Positions 1 through 8,129 of a stretch of DNA of 64,000 bases are shown here, piece by piece; position 1 is the stretch's first letter; the number at the start of each line of letters is the position of its first letter. The notes beneath the pieces are model-generated. The model was not told the DNA's origin. It saw only the letters and a list, made by a program, of their open reading frames with translations, and made no database searches. The position numbers were made by a program, and so were the translations under genes. This stretch comes from Pseudomonadota bacterium. Lineage in GTDB: Bacteria > Pseudomonadota > Gammaproteobacteria > UBA9214. The stretch is from positions 62,001-126,000 of the forward strand of contig JAWLAI010000002.1 in the NCBI GenBank assembly GCA_041395565.1, given 5' to 3'.

Positions 1-816
1 GCGGTAGTTTTCCAGGCGCATGATGTCCATGTCCATCATGTGCAGCAGCTTGAGGGAATTGCGCAGCGACTGGACGCGCGCATTCGGCTCGGTCAGGTCC
101 GCGGATTTCAGCTTGGCCAGGTCGACCGCCTCCAGCGCCTCGATGTACTCGAGCTGCAACTGCACGACCAGCGGCGAAAAGAACTGCGCCAGTTCGTCCT
201 TGCGCTTGACCGTTTCTCCGTCCGTGCGCATGTTGAGCGTTTCCACCCAGCCCGGGGTTCTGGAATGGACATGCATGATGCGGTCTTCGTCGTAGGTGAC
301 GGTGCCCTGGGTCTGGATGTGCCGCTGCAGCGTGCCGCGCGCCACCCGGGAAGTGCGGACGCCCATGTCCTGGATCACTGCGGCATCGAGCGCCACCTGC
401 GGGCGCATGCCCGGCGCGGTTGCATGGCCGTCTTTCGCCACCAGGGCCATACCGCAGATCGGGCAGCTGCCGGGTTCGTCGCGAACGATCTGCGGATGCA
501 TCGGGCAGACGTAGTGTGTATGCGCCGTGTCGTCATGTGCGGCGGGTGTCGCGTGTTTTGCCACCAGGTCCATGCCGCAGATCGGGCAGCTGCCCGGTTC
601 GTCGCGGATGATCTGCGGATGCATCGGGCACACGTAATGCACGTGCGCAGCTTCCGTCTCCGGGGTTGCCGCGTCCGTGATCGTCTCCAGGTCTCCCGGC
701 GCGGTCGCTGTGCCGGAGCCGCATGCCGCGAGCAGGCAGGCGAGCAGCAGGCAGCTGCAGATGGCAAGGTAAACCCGCGGGTCCGGCCGGATGGTGACTT
801 GTGATGTGCCTGTCAT
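1..816 (-). CDS. CusB-like RND efflux periplasmic adaptor lipoprotein, C-terminus cut by window edge
   Basis: The first 272 codons of a heavy-metal efflux adaptor are visible; the 3' end lies before base 1. The start ATG at 816 leads into a lipoprotein signal with lipobox LLAAC (Cys 32). Two near-identical heavy-metal-binding domains follow, at about residues 61-84 and 102-125, each with YVCPMHPQI then SCPICGM. After them comes the adaptor start, with the strand and helical hairpin region (about residues 135-272). Family members link an RND pump to an outer-membrane channel and carry Cu(I)/Ag(I) or other divalent metals. One such domain is usual; two in tandem is less common. The pump and channel genes would lie outside the window. 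Confidence 0.85.
   Translation of the reverse strand, partial: MTGTSQVTIRPDPRVYLAICSCLLLACLLAACGSGTATAPGDLETITDAATPETEAAHVHYVCPMHPQIIRDEPGSCPICGMDLVAKHATPAAHDDTAHTHYVCPMHPQIVRDEPGSCPICGMALVAKDGHATAPGMRPQVALDAAVIQDMGVRTSRVARGTLQRHIQTQGTVTYDEDRIMHVHSRTPGWVETLNMRTDGETVKRKDELAQFFSPLVVQLQLEYIEALEAVDLAKLKSADLTEPNARVQSLRNSLKLLHMMDMDIMRLENYR
437..636 (-). repeat. Tandem duplication encoding two heavy-metal-binding domains
   Basis: Bases about 560-636 and 437-513 are direct copies of roughly 77 bp with few mismatches, most of them in third codon positions. Each copy encodes the motif with CPMHP and CPICGM. The 123-bp period shows a recent in-frame duplication inside the cusB-like gene. Confidence 0.8.
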
Positions 817-859
817 GCGGAGCTGGAACTACAGCGTGCTGCGGTGTCGGGGCGGCCGG

Positions 860-1573
860 CTAGCTGCCCGGTGCGGTGTTCGCGCCGGTGGCGGCAGGGG
901 GGGTGTCGACCGACAGCAATTCTACCTCGAAGATGAGATCCCGCTCGCGCAGCTGACCGCGGTCGCCGTAGGCCAGCTTGTAGGGGATGAAGAGTTGCCA
1001 CTTTGCGCCTTCCTGCATCAGCTGCAGGGCCTCGGTCCAGCCCGGGATCACCGCGTCGACGCGGAAGGTCGCCGGCTTGCCGCGCCGGTAGGAACTGTCG
1101 AATTCCGTGCCGTCGATCAGGGTGCCGCGATAGTTGACGGTCACGGTGTCCGTCGCCGTGGGAGTACGTCCGCTGCCGGGTTGCAGGATCAGGTATTGCA
1201 GGCCGCTGGCCGTGGTCACCACGCCCGCCTTCTTGGCATTGGCCTCCAGGAATTCACGGCCGGCCTTGATGTAGTCGAGTTTTTCCGTGTATTTCTTCTT
1301 GGTGCGCTCGTCGGCGAGGCGTTTGCCGAGGTTACCCATGGTCGTGCGCATCTCTTCCGGCGACAGCAGGGGTTCGGCGCCGGCGTGTGCATCCGTGATG
1401 CCCCGGAGCACGATGTCGGGCTGCAGCTCCAGGCCCTGCTGGCTGAAGTCCTTGCCGACCTGATAACCGATACTGTAGTTGATCTTGGCGTTGTCGCTGC
1501 CGAGGTCGGGCGGCTCTCCCGCCAGGCAGAGCGGTGCGAGGAGAACTGTGGCCAGTGCCAGTATCGGTTTCAT
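860..1573 (-). CDS. Periplasmic FKBP-type peptidyl-prolyl isomerase
   Basis: A 237-residue FkpA/Mip-like isomerase that would act on proline bonds of exported proteins. It has a signal peptide (first 18 residues, ending CLA), an N-terminal helical dimerisation segment (about 25-125) and a C-terminal FKBP domain (about 130-225). The expected active-site residues are visible: Tyr in NYRG, Phe-Asp in EFDSS, VIPGW, and AYG. The start at 1573 is preceded by GGAGG at good spacing; the longer upstream reading frame has no signal peptide. It sits between a metal-efflux adaptor and a second FKBP on the same strand, 43 bp from the adaptor, so co-transcription is likely. Confidence 0.9.
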   Translation of the reverse strand: MKPILALATVLLAPLCLAGEPPDLGSDNAKINYSIGYQVGKDFSQQGLELQPDIVLRGITDAHAGAEPLLSPEEMRTTMGNLGKRLADERTKKKYTEKLDYIKAGREFLEANAKKAGVVTTASGLQYLILQPGSGRTPTATDTVTVNYRGTLIDGTEFDSSYRRGKPATFRVDAVIPGWTEALQLMQEGAKWQLFIPYKLAYGDRGQLRERDLIFEVELLSVDTPPAATGANTAPGS

Positions 1574-1626
1574 GCGTAACCTCCGTTTCAAGTTGGCTGC
1601 GGCGCGAGGCCGGCTGTTCCTGTGAT

Positions 1627-2391
1627 TCAGTGTGCTTGCACGTTCGCGTCCCGGGCGTCGTGCCCGGGAGCCGTTGCAGCGGTGTCGGCGTCGATTGCCA
1701 GCAGTTCGAGTTCCACGATCACGGCCTGGTGTGCCAGTGGTGAAGTCCTGCCGTAGGCAAGGTCGGGCGGAATGAACAGTAGCCACTTCGCGCCCGGCTG
1801 CATCTGCAGCAGCGCCTCGCGGATACCCAGGATGGTGTCCGCGACGGCGACCGTGACCGGGCCGCGCCGCCGGCGCGAGTTGTCGTATTCGCTGCCGTCG
1901 ATACGCGTGCCCCGGTACTGGATGGTCACCCGGTCACGCACGCTCGGCCGGGTGCCCGTACCCGTGCTGATGATGCGGTACTGCAGGCCGCTCTCCGCGG
2001 TCACCACGCCCTCGGCTTTGGCATTGGCGGCCAGGAACTCGTTGGCGGCACGGCGCTTGCGTTCGGCATCCGCGCGGCGTTCCTGCACGCGCCGGGTCTG
2101 CTCGGCGTGCATGTCCTCGGTGATCTCGCCCTTCAACCTGACCAGCCGCTCGTCCATGTCTGCCTGCGGCAGCAGCGGGGTGCTGCCGCCTTGACCGTCC
2201 TCGATGCCGCGCCGCAGCGCGGCCTGGTCCAGCACGACACCCTGGCGCCGGAGATCGCTGCCGATCTGGTGGCCGAGGCTGTAACTGATCCGGTCGTTTT
2301 CCTGTTCCAGGGCCGGCGGCTCGGCGGCGGTTGTGCCGGTGGCCACGAACAGCAGCATGCCGGCCAGCGCGACTGGAGTGATCTGATGCAT
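1627..2391 (-). CDS. Periplasmic FKBP-type isomerase paralogue with a degenerate active site
   Basis: A 254-residue paralogue of the downstream FKBP with the same layout: signal peptide ending TAA, helical N-terminal region, C-terminal FKBP domain. Several binding-pocket positions differ: the Phe of the FD pair is Tyr (EYDNS), VIPGW is replaced by TILGI so the pocket Trp is missing, and the late Phe is Val. Folding is probably kept, but catalysis may be weak, so a chaperone or binding role is plausible. The start at Met 2391 gives a clean signal peptide; an upstream Met at 2421 is possible but adds a charged leader. A gggag about 12 bases upstream of 2391 is a weak ribosome site. Confidence 0.85.
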   Translation of the reverse strand: MHQITPVALAGMLLFVATGTTAAEPPALEQENDRISYSLGHQIGSDLRRQGVVLDQAALRRGIEDGQGGSTPLLPQADMDERLVRLKGEITEDMHAEQTRRVQERRADAERKRRAANEFLAANAKAEGVVTAESGLQYRIISTGTGTRPSVRDRVTIQYRGTRIDGSEYDNSRRRRGPVTVAVADTILGIREALLQMQPGAKWLLFIPPDLAYGRTSPLAHQAVIVELELLAIDADTAATAPGHDARDANVQAH

Positions 2392-2561
2392 GGTGTGAAG
2401 TACTCCCCGAGACATGTCCATCTGGTATGCGTTGTGCGGGATATACCCGTATGGTGTCGGCAGTGCGTACTGCGGCTGTAATGCTGCGCTGCCGGTTACA
2501 TCCCTTCCTTGTTATCGCGCTTTAAATAAAACAATAGCAACCGCTGCGGCGTCCTGGCAAG

Positions 2562-2586
2562 AAAAAGGGCCGCCCGAAGGCGGCCC
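2562..2586 (-). terminator. Rho-independent terminator of the multicopper oxidase gene
   Basis: On the minus strand a perfect 8-bp stem GGGCCGCC/GGCGGCCC closes a TTCG tetraloop and is followed by five T. It lies about 30 bases past the oxidase stop codon, which fits strong termination. Confidence 0.92.
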
Positions 2587-2614
2587 GTAAATGCGGGTAG
2601 AATTACCCGAAGTG

Positions 2615-5536
2615 CTAGTTGAGCCCGGTCGTGAACACGGACTGTTGTGCTGTGGTCGGGACCGGAAGGCCACCGCAGCCCGCCGGATCGCCGACACAGT
2701 AGGGCACCATCATCTCGTTATCCTCGTGCTCCACGATATGGCAGTGCCAGACGTAGAGACCGGGGATGTCGAAGGTGGAGACGACCCGGGTTGCCTCGCC
2801 GGGATACGAGATCACGGTATCCTTCCAGCCGTTCTCCCATTCCTGCAGACCGCCGTTGAGCGGATCCACCGCGGACACGATACTCGGACCGCCACCCAGC
2901 ACGTTACGACCGGTCACGTTGAACTTGACCAGGTGCAGGTGGATCGGGTGGGCATCGGCCGTGAAGTTCTGCAGTTCCCAGACCTCCGTGGCACCCAGCT
3001 GCACATGGGTCGACAGCGGGTCGGACCAGAGCTGCACGCTCGGCACGCCACTCTGATCGACCGTGCCCAGGACCGCGGCCTTCGGTGCGAACGGCTCGGC
3101 GCCTTCAACACCTTCGCAGGGCGGCAGCAGACCCGGTACCTGGGTGATCTCGCCGGTGACGGCATCGATGATCACGCAGACCAGCGCGGATTCCTCTTCC
3201 AGCAGGGCGAGGGTGCGTCGGATCTGGGTGGACGGCAGCGGGCTGTCGGCCGGGCCCAGCACCACGCTTTCTGGCGGGGTGGCACGGGTGGTCGGGTTCA
3301 GCAGGGTGCCGTCGATGTCACGGTTCTCGTCCGTCGGGGAGGTACCCAGCAGGCCGCTGTTGACCACGAACTGCATGACCTGGCCGGTGGTGGCCGGATC
3401 GGCAGGCGTGTCCGGGAAGCCGCCGAACGGGGCATCCGGTGCCGTGTTGGTCATGCGCACGATGGTGCCGTCAGGCAGGCCGCGGAAGTCGACCAGCACG
3501 TCGGCACGTTCGGCCAGAGCCATCAGCAGCGCCTGCTGCGGATCCGGAGCCGGCTTGGCGGGCGGGATCGTGCCATCGCCGGGCAGCTTGGTGGCACCGT
3601 TGGTTTCCACCTTGACCACCTGCGGCAGGAGACCCTGCTCGGTACCGATCTGGAAGAAGCTCAGCTCGTTGACGGCCACCGTCGAGGCGGTCGGCGGCAC
3701 TGTCGTGTCATCCCACACCGTGCGGTTCACGGTGATCGGGTTGCCGGCAGCGTCGACGATCTGCAGCGCCAGGTTGATGAAGCGCGAGTTGCAGCCGTTC
3801 AGCAGGCGGAAGCGGTAGACCGACGGTGCGATCTCGTGGGACGGCCAGGTGACGCCGTTGACCACGATGGTGTCGAAGAAGGCCTCCGGGTTCCAGATCG
3901 GCGCCATGTCCGAGGTGGGCTGCGGAACGAAATCGACGTTCAGACCCGCGCGGGCGTTGCCGTCGGTGGTGCCGTCGTTGAGGTTGAGATCACCGAAGCC
4001 ATCACCCAGTCCCTCGAAGAAGGCGCGGTCCGCCGGGTAGAACAGGGAGCCGTCCTCGTTGAAGGAACGGTCCTGCACCACGATCGGGATTTCGCGGTAC
4101 TTCTCGCGGGCGCCGCCCAGCGCGGCCGGCAGGTTGGTGGTCGCCAGGTTTTCCCCTGCCACCGGTGCCGGCGCGGGCAGCACACCGGCAACCAGGCCGT
4201 CCTCACCACCGCTCGGCGTGCGGACCAGGTAGAAACCGGCCGGGCCGGCGTAGACGTTGCTGCGGGTCATGCCCAGTGCATGGTCGTGATACCACAGCGT
4301 GGTCGACGGCTGGTCGTGGTTGTAGGTGAAGTTGGCAAAGCCGGCGCCGCTGGTGCCGGGGTTGGTCGTGCTGCCAAGGTTGTTGACCAGCGTACCGCTA
4401 CAGATGTAGGTGTTCGGATTCGCCGGGTTGGCGGCAACGGACGGATTGGTCGTGCAGTTGAAGTTACTGCCGGCCGGGTCAGGCAGATACCAGGCCTCCG
4501 GGTAACCATCCGACTGCGGCTCGGTATGACCGCCATGCACGTGCACGATGATCGGCACGGGGCCCTTGTAGGGGTCCGGGTTCGTGCCCATGCAGTCGGT
4601 GCGCGGGGCACCGGCGATGCATTCCGCGTTCGGCGCGGCCCAGTGCAGCGTCTGGTCGATCGGCAGCAGGTGCGTGAGGTAATTCGGTCCTGCGCCGAAG
4701 TTTTCCTTCAGATCGTTGATCCAGGTGATGGTCGTCAGGCTCTGCGCCCAGGTCCCGTTCGGCAGGCGGCCGTTGTTGCGGGTCTCGATGGTGTAGGCCG
4801 GATAGTTGAACTGGGAGTTCGGCGCCGGGGCGATGCCGACCCCGCCGCCCAGTGCGGACGAATCCGGCAGCGGGTCGGCGGCCGGACCGTAGCTCCACAC
4901 CGTGGTCGCCGGGAAGGCGTCGGCGCGGTTGTTGATGGTGTTCCAGATACCGCCCGGCAGGATCTGCTGCTGGAACTGCCGTACGGCGATATCGTAGTCG
5001 TCCGCCTGGCCCGGGTTGGAATTCATCACGGGCGGGATGACCAGCGGTGTCACGTACTTCGGTATCGACAGCGGGTCCAGGTGCGCCACGCAGCCGTAGA
5101 ACATGTCGGTACAGGACGGCCCCGGCGCCTTGCCGTAGTAGTTCCTGAAGATGACGAAGTCCAGGATGTTGATGCTGCCGTCGCCGTTGAAGTCGGCGAT
5201 CGCGTTGGCCGGCGTCAGCGGCTGTTGGTAGAAGCTGCGGAACTGGACGAAATCGGTAATGTCGGTTGCGCCGCTGTTGTTGAGGTCGGTATCGCAGGCA
5301 TTGCCGTAGCCGTCGCCGTCGGTGTCGAGTTGATCGGCATTGGCCACGAGGGCGCAATTGTCCAGATTGTCGTCTATCCCGTCCCCGTCGGTGTCGATCG
5401 CGAGGGCGGCCGTGCTGGACAATGCGAGTAGTAACCCGACGATTGTGCTGGTCGATGCTGAAAGTGCGGGCTTGTTAATGTCCGCAGTGACCAGTAGTAC
5501 ATCTTTCGATGCACCTGGCTCTTGTTTGCTTGCCAT
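2615..5536 (-). CDS. Secreted multicopper oxidase with N-terminal calcium-binding repeats
   Basis: A 973-residue exported oxidase that should couple one-electron oxidation of a substrate (metal ion, phenol or similar) to reduction of O2 to water. The start at 5536 follows GGGGAGGAG; about 46 residues later a signal peptide ends in ALA. Next come thrombospondin-type-3 or dockerin-like Ca sites (DTDGDGIDD, DTDGDGYGN, DFNGDGSIN; about residues 48-140). All four copper motifs are present: HVHGGH (about 330), WYHDH (about 415), HPIHLH (about 862) and HCHIVEH followed by MM (about 931), so the type 1 and trinuclear centres look intact. It is longer than the usual 500-650 residues because of the N-terminal module and loop insertions. 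The substrate cannot be read from sequence; CotA/bilirubin-oxidase-like enzymes are the nearest type. It ends at a strong terminator, so it is its own unit. Confidence 0.9.
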   Translation of the reverse strand: MASKQEPGASKDVLLVTADINKPALSASTSTIVGLLLALSSTAALAIDTDGDGIDDNLDNCALVANADQLDTDGDGYGNACDTDLNNSGATDITDFVQFRSFYQQPLTPANAIADFNGDGSINILDFVIFRNYYGKAPGPSCTDMFYGCVAHLDPLSIPKYVTPLVIPPVMNSNPGQADDYDIAVRQFQQQILPGGIWNTINNRADAFPATTVWSYGPAADPLPDSSALGGGVGIAPAPNSQFNYPAYTIETRNNGRLPNGTWAQSLTTITWINDLKENFGAGPNYLTHLLPIDQTLHWAAPNAECIAGAPRTDCMGTNPDPYKGPVPIIVHVHGGHTEPQSDGYPEAWYLPDPAGSNFNCTTNPSVAANPANPNTYICSGTLVNNLGSTTNPGTSGAGFANFTYNHDQPSTTLWYHDHALGMTRSNVYAGPAGFYLVRTPSGGEDGLVAGVLPAPAPVAGENLATTNLPAALGGAREKYREIPIVVQDRSFNEDGSLFYPADRAFFEGLGDGFGDLNLNDGTTDGNARAGLNVDFVPQPTSDMAPIWNPEAFFDTIVVNGVTWPSHEIAPSVYRFRLLNGCNSRFINLALQIVDAAGNPITVNRTVWDDTTVPPTASTVAVNELSFFQIGTEQGLLPQVVKVETNGATKLPGDGTIPPAKPAPDPQQALLMALAERADVLVDFRGLPDGTIVRMTNTAPDAPFGGFPDTPADPATTGQVMQFVVNSGLLGTSPTDENRDIDGTLLNPTTRATPPESVVLGPADSPLPSTQIRRTLALLEEESALVCVIIDAVTGEITQVPGLLPPCEGVEGAEPFAPKAAVLGTVDQSGVPSVQLWSDPLSTHVQLGATEVWELQNFTADAHPIHLHLVKFNVTGRNVLGGGPSIVSAVDPLNGGLQEWENGWKDTVISYPGEATRVVSTFDIPGLYVWHCHIVEHEDNEMMVPYCVGDPAGCGGLPVPTTAQQSVFTTGLN

Positions 5537-5915
5537 GTTTACTCCTCCCCTAGAGGTACGTGAAGATCCCGTGCTTGAACGTTCTGGTTCTGGACCGTCT
5601 CCGTCTGGTGACACATTTTTTTTACAGCGGAGCGGCTTGCTTCTGTATGTTAGCAAAATTGGTGCCAGTTATTGGACACCTGCTTGCGACATTCTTAAAG
5701 CGTCGTCTGCATTGAGTTAATTTTTGGTAATGGCGATTTTGTGAGTCAATAACTCCTTGTGTTAGGGCATATCACAACTGACAGCATTGCCAATTCTGGC
5801 AGTCGTGTCATGTGGGCGCTGTCAACACTGGCAGTGTAATGTCACGCCAGCGATGACGCAATGGAACAGGAATCCGTACGATCGAGCGCAAAACTGTAAA
5901 AATTGCCGGGCGTTG

Positions 5916-5933
5916 TGTAAAAAATAATTTACA
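5916..5933. promoter_or_regulatory. Palindrome TGTAAA-N6-TTTACA, operator candidate
   Basis: A perfect 6+6 inverted repeat with an AT-only spacer in the divergent intergenic region. The TGT-N12-ACA shape is typical of dimeric repressor sites; which regulator would bind is unknown. Confidence 0.35.
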
Positions 5934-6147
5934 TGTTTCTTCCATATCTGTCTCAAAACAATGACAGTGATTTGACGGTATGATCTGGTCGCGAATTCGG
6001 TCGCAGGCGTCCGCGATGAATGGCGCGGCCTGTGTCCGGCATGGCGGGCACGGTTGGCTGTGCGCCAACCTGACTTCGTGATCACACGACCGGGCGTCAC
6101 GGCTTAGGGCGTGCCGCCGCACCTGTTGAGCTTCACAGGCGGGGCTG

Positions 6148-6163
6148 ATCACTATATTGTGAT
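6148..6163. promoter_or_regulatory. Palindrome ATCAC-N6-GTGAT, operator candidate
   Basis: A perfect 5+5 inverted repeat about 60 bases before the start of the coiled-coil FKBP gene, directly followed by an AT-rich gattgtataa that could hold a -10 element. The function is inferred from position only. Confidence 0.3.
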
Positions 6164-6222
6164 TGTATAAACTGAAAACATGCAGCCGGATAACAACAGT
6201 CACGGTTGCGCCAGCATAATAA

Positions 6223-7686
6223 GTGAGCAGGGATACAGCATTGAGTGCATTCGGGCGATTCTTGGCCAATCTGCGCGCGCGACTGACGCGGCGAGCCACC
6301 CCCAACCTGAGCCGGGAACCCGCCGGCGCGGGCGATCCAGGCGCATTGTCGGCGCTGCGCGACGAGCACGAGACGCTCGCGCGCCAGGCCCGGGACATCG
6401 TTGCGCAACTCGACAGCCTAGGCGCGCTGGAGTCGCGTACCAGTGCCGAGCAGGAGGCGCTGCGCGGCTCGCTGCAACAGGCCATGGCAGCGGCCACGCG
6501 CAAGCTGGATGGCCTTGAAACGGCTAGCCGGGACCTTGCCACCACCGCCGCGGCCGAGAACGCGCGGGTCCTCGACCTTGCCGAGCGGCTTGCCGCGCTC
6601 GAGCACGAGCGCGACCAGGAACGCGATCAGCTCCGGGGCCTGCAACAACGCGTGCAGGACACGACATCCCGCCTGGAGCGGGCGGACAGCCAGATCAAGG
6701 ATCTGCAGGTGCGTACGGTGGAACAGGTGCGCGAATTCGATGCCCTGCTGTCGACGGCGGGCGAGCGTATCGACGCCGTGGATGGCAAGGTAAAAACCAT
6801 GGGGATCAAGATTGAGAACGAGCAGCAGCAGGTCATGACCGCCTACAGGCACACCGAGGGGCTCTTGCGCAAGGAACATACCCGCATGAACTGGGCGTTT
6901 TCGGTCGCCGCCGTTGCCGTGTTGCTCGGCGTCCTGGCCGGTATCGCCCAGGTCTGGAATATCGAGCAAAACGCAACCCTGCTGGCCGGGATGAGCAAGG
7001 ACATCAGCAGCCTGCTGCAATACATGGACAGCGCGCGGGCGCCGCAAGTCGGCATGCGTGACGACGTGGCCCCGCAGCTGACCCCGACCGGCGCCGGCGC
7101 TCGGGCACGTGTCCCGGCCGTAGCCGCCGTCCATCCCCGGGACCTGCGGCCGGCGCCGGATACGGCCCCGGCGGAGGAGGGCGGCGGCGATCTGCCGGAC
7201 GCGTCAGGCACGCAGGGGAATACCTACGGGGAGATCCCCGGGCGGGAGCGTTCTGCGGTGCCGCAATACAACCGGCAGGATGCGCGGCAGTTCTTCGAGG
7301 AAAACGCCCTCTACGGTGACATCAATACCTTGCCCAGCGGTGTCCAGTACCGCGTGGTGAGGCCCGGCAGCGGTCCGACGCCGTCGCTCGCGGACAAGGT
7401 CGTTATTTCCTATGTCGGCATGACGCCGGACGGCAAGATCATCGACGAAACCTACTCGGGCGACAAGCCGATCACCTACAGCATGCAGGACGTCATGCCG
7501 GCCTGGCGCGATGCGCTGCTGGAAATGCAGGCCGGCGCGGAATTCGAGGTATACGTGCCCTCGGGGCTCGCACACGGTAAGGGGGTCCGGAAACGCGGCA
7601 TGAGTGGATTCGAGCCGCAGATTTACCTGATCGAGCTGCAGCAGGTCATGAGCGACGCCGCGATTGGCCAGGCGCAGGCGAACTGA
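6223..7686 (+). CDS. Membrane-anchored coiled-coil protein with C-terminal FKBP domain
   Basis: A 487-residue protein with unusual order. A long N-terminal coiled coil (about residues 40-215, rich in Glu/Gln/Arg/Leu heptads) is followed by one membrane helix (about 222-243), a Pro/Ala linker (about 270-350) and an FKBP domain (about 355-475). The predicted topology puts the coiled coil in the cytoplasm and the isomerase domain in the periplasm. The FKBP pocket is partly changed: the FD pair is ID, the LAYG Tyr is His (LAHG), but VMPAW keeps the Trp. The given start is GTG with no clear ribosome site; a TTG at 6241, preceded by agcaggga, is a real alternative that shortens the protein by six residues. 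It is transcribed away from the oxidase. Confidence 0.8.
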   Translation: MSRDTALSAFGRFLANLRARLTRRATPNLSREPAGAGDPGALSALRDEHETLARQARDIVAQLDSLGALESRTSAEQEALRGSLQQAMAAATRKLDGLETASRDLATTAAAENARVLDLAERLAALEHERDQERDQLRGLQQRVQDTTSRLERADSQIKDLQVRTVEQVREFDALLSTAGERIDAVDGKVKTMGIKIENEQQQVMTAYRHTEGLLRKEHTRMNWAFSVAAVAVLLGVLAGIAQVWNIEQNATLLAGMSKDISSLLQYMDSARAPQVGMRDDVAPQLTPTGAGARARVPAVAAVHPRDLRPAPDTAPAEEGGGDLPDASGTQGNTYGEIPGRERSAVPQYNRQDARQFFEENALYGDINTLPSGVQYRVVRPGSGPTPSLADKVVISYVGMTPDGKIIDETYSGDKPITYSMQDVMPAWRDALLEMQAGAEFEVYVPSGLAHGKGVRKRGMSGFEPQIYLIELQQVMSDAAIGQAQAN

Positions 7687-7762
7687 TCGGCGCTGCAAGT
7701 GCGCAGCCGGCGCTGATCCCGATGCTGTCTGGGCGTACCGGAACCGGCTGCCGATGGCCTGG

Positions 7763-8110
7763 CTACGTCGTCAGGCGGCGGATCCGCGCCTGGTCCGCGT
7801 CCGAGATATCTATGATGTAAAAGCCGGCCCAGTACTGATCGGGGTTGTTGCCGGTGTGACACCAGAGACATTCCACGCCGATTTCGATGGGTTCGCTGTT
7901 GCCGGCGCTGTCACAGAATTCCAGCGACAGCTGGAACACGGCATTTTCTGTTACCGGCTCTGAGGTCAGGATCATCAGTCCTTCCTCGCTGATATTGGCG
8001 AGCCGCCCGAACGGCCGGCATGCCTGTCTGTCTGTCACGCAAACGACGTCCGGGACATCCACCCGCACGGTTTTCCGCATCTCGCTCGGAATCCTGTTTT
8101 CTGCACTCAT
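7763..8110 (-). CDS. PilZ-domain protein, probable c-di-GMP receptor
   Basis: A 115-residue single-domain PilZ protein. Both signature elements of c-di-GMP binding are present: RxxxR (RKTVR, near residue 12) and NxSxxG (NISEEG, near residue 40). A good AGGGAGA ribosome site precedes the ATG at 8110. It lies 19 bp downstream of the DUF1631 gene on the same strand and is very likely co-transcribed with it. Such small PilZ proteins pass the c-di-GMP level to motility, surface or polysaccharide machinery; the partner here is unknown. Confidence 0.88.
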   Translation of the reverse strand: MSAENRIPSEMRKTVRVDVPDVVCVTDRQACRPFGRLANISEEGLMILTSEPVTENAVFQLSLEFCDSAGNSEPIEIGVECLWCHTGNNPDQYWAGFYIIDISDADQARIRRLTT

Positions 8111-8129
8111 GCCGTATTCTCCCTGAATC

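Larger units (their letters stand above)
5537..6222. other. Intergenic control region between divergent oxidase and anchored FKBP genes
   Basis: A 686-bp stretch, more AT-rich than the genes, with no supportable ORF. It contains several inverted repeats: TGCCA-ATTC-TGGCA near 5790, CACTGGCAGTG near 5830, TGTAAA-N6-TTTACA at 5916-5933, and ATCAC-N6-GTGAT at 6148-6163. Divergent promoters must lie here. I could not fit a convincing -35/-10 pair. Confidence 0.6.

Noticed and set aside
2591..5431. A 946-codon plus-strand ORF opposite the multicopper oxidase
   Set aside because: It is the mirror of a clear oxidase gene with copper motifs. Its protein is Arg/Val/His-rich without a domain, typical of an antisense shadow in GC-rich DNA.
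5808..6545. Minus-strand ORFs in the oxidase/FKBP gap
   Set aside because: No ribosome site, no domain, and partly antisense to the coiled-coil FKBP gene.
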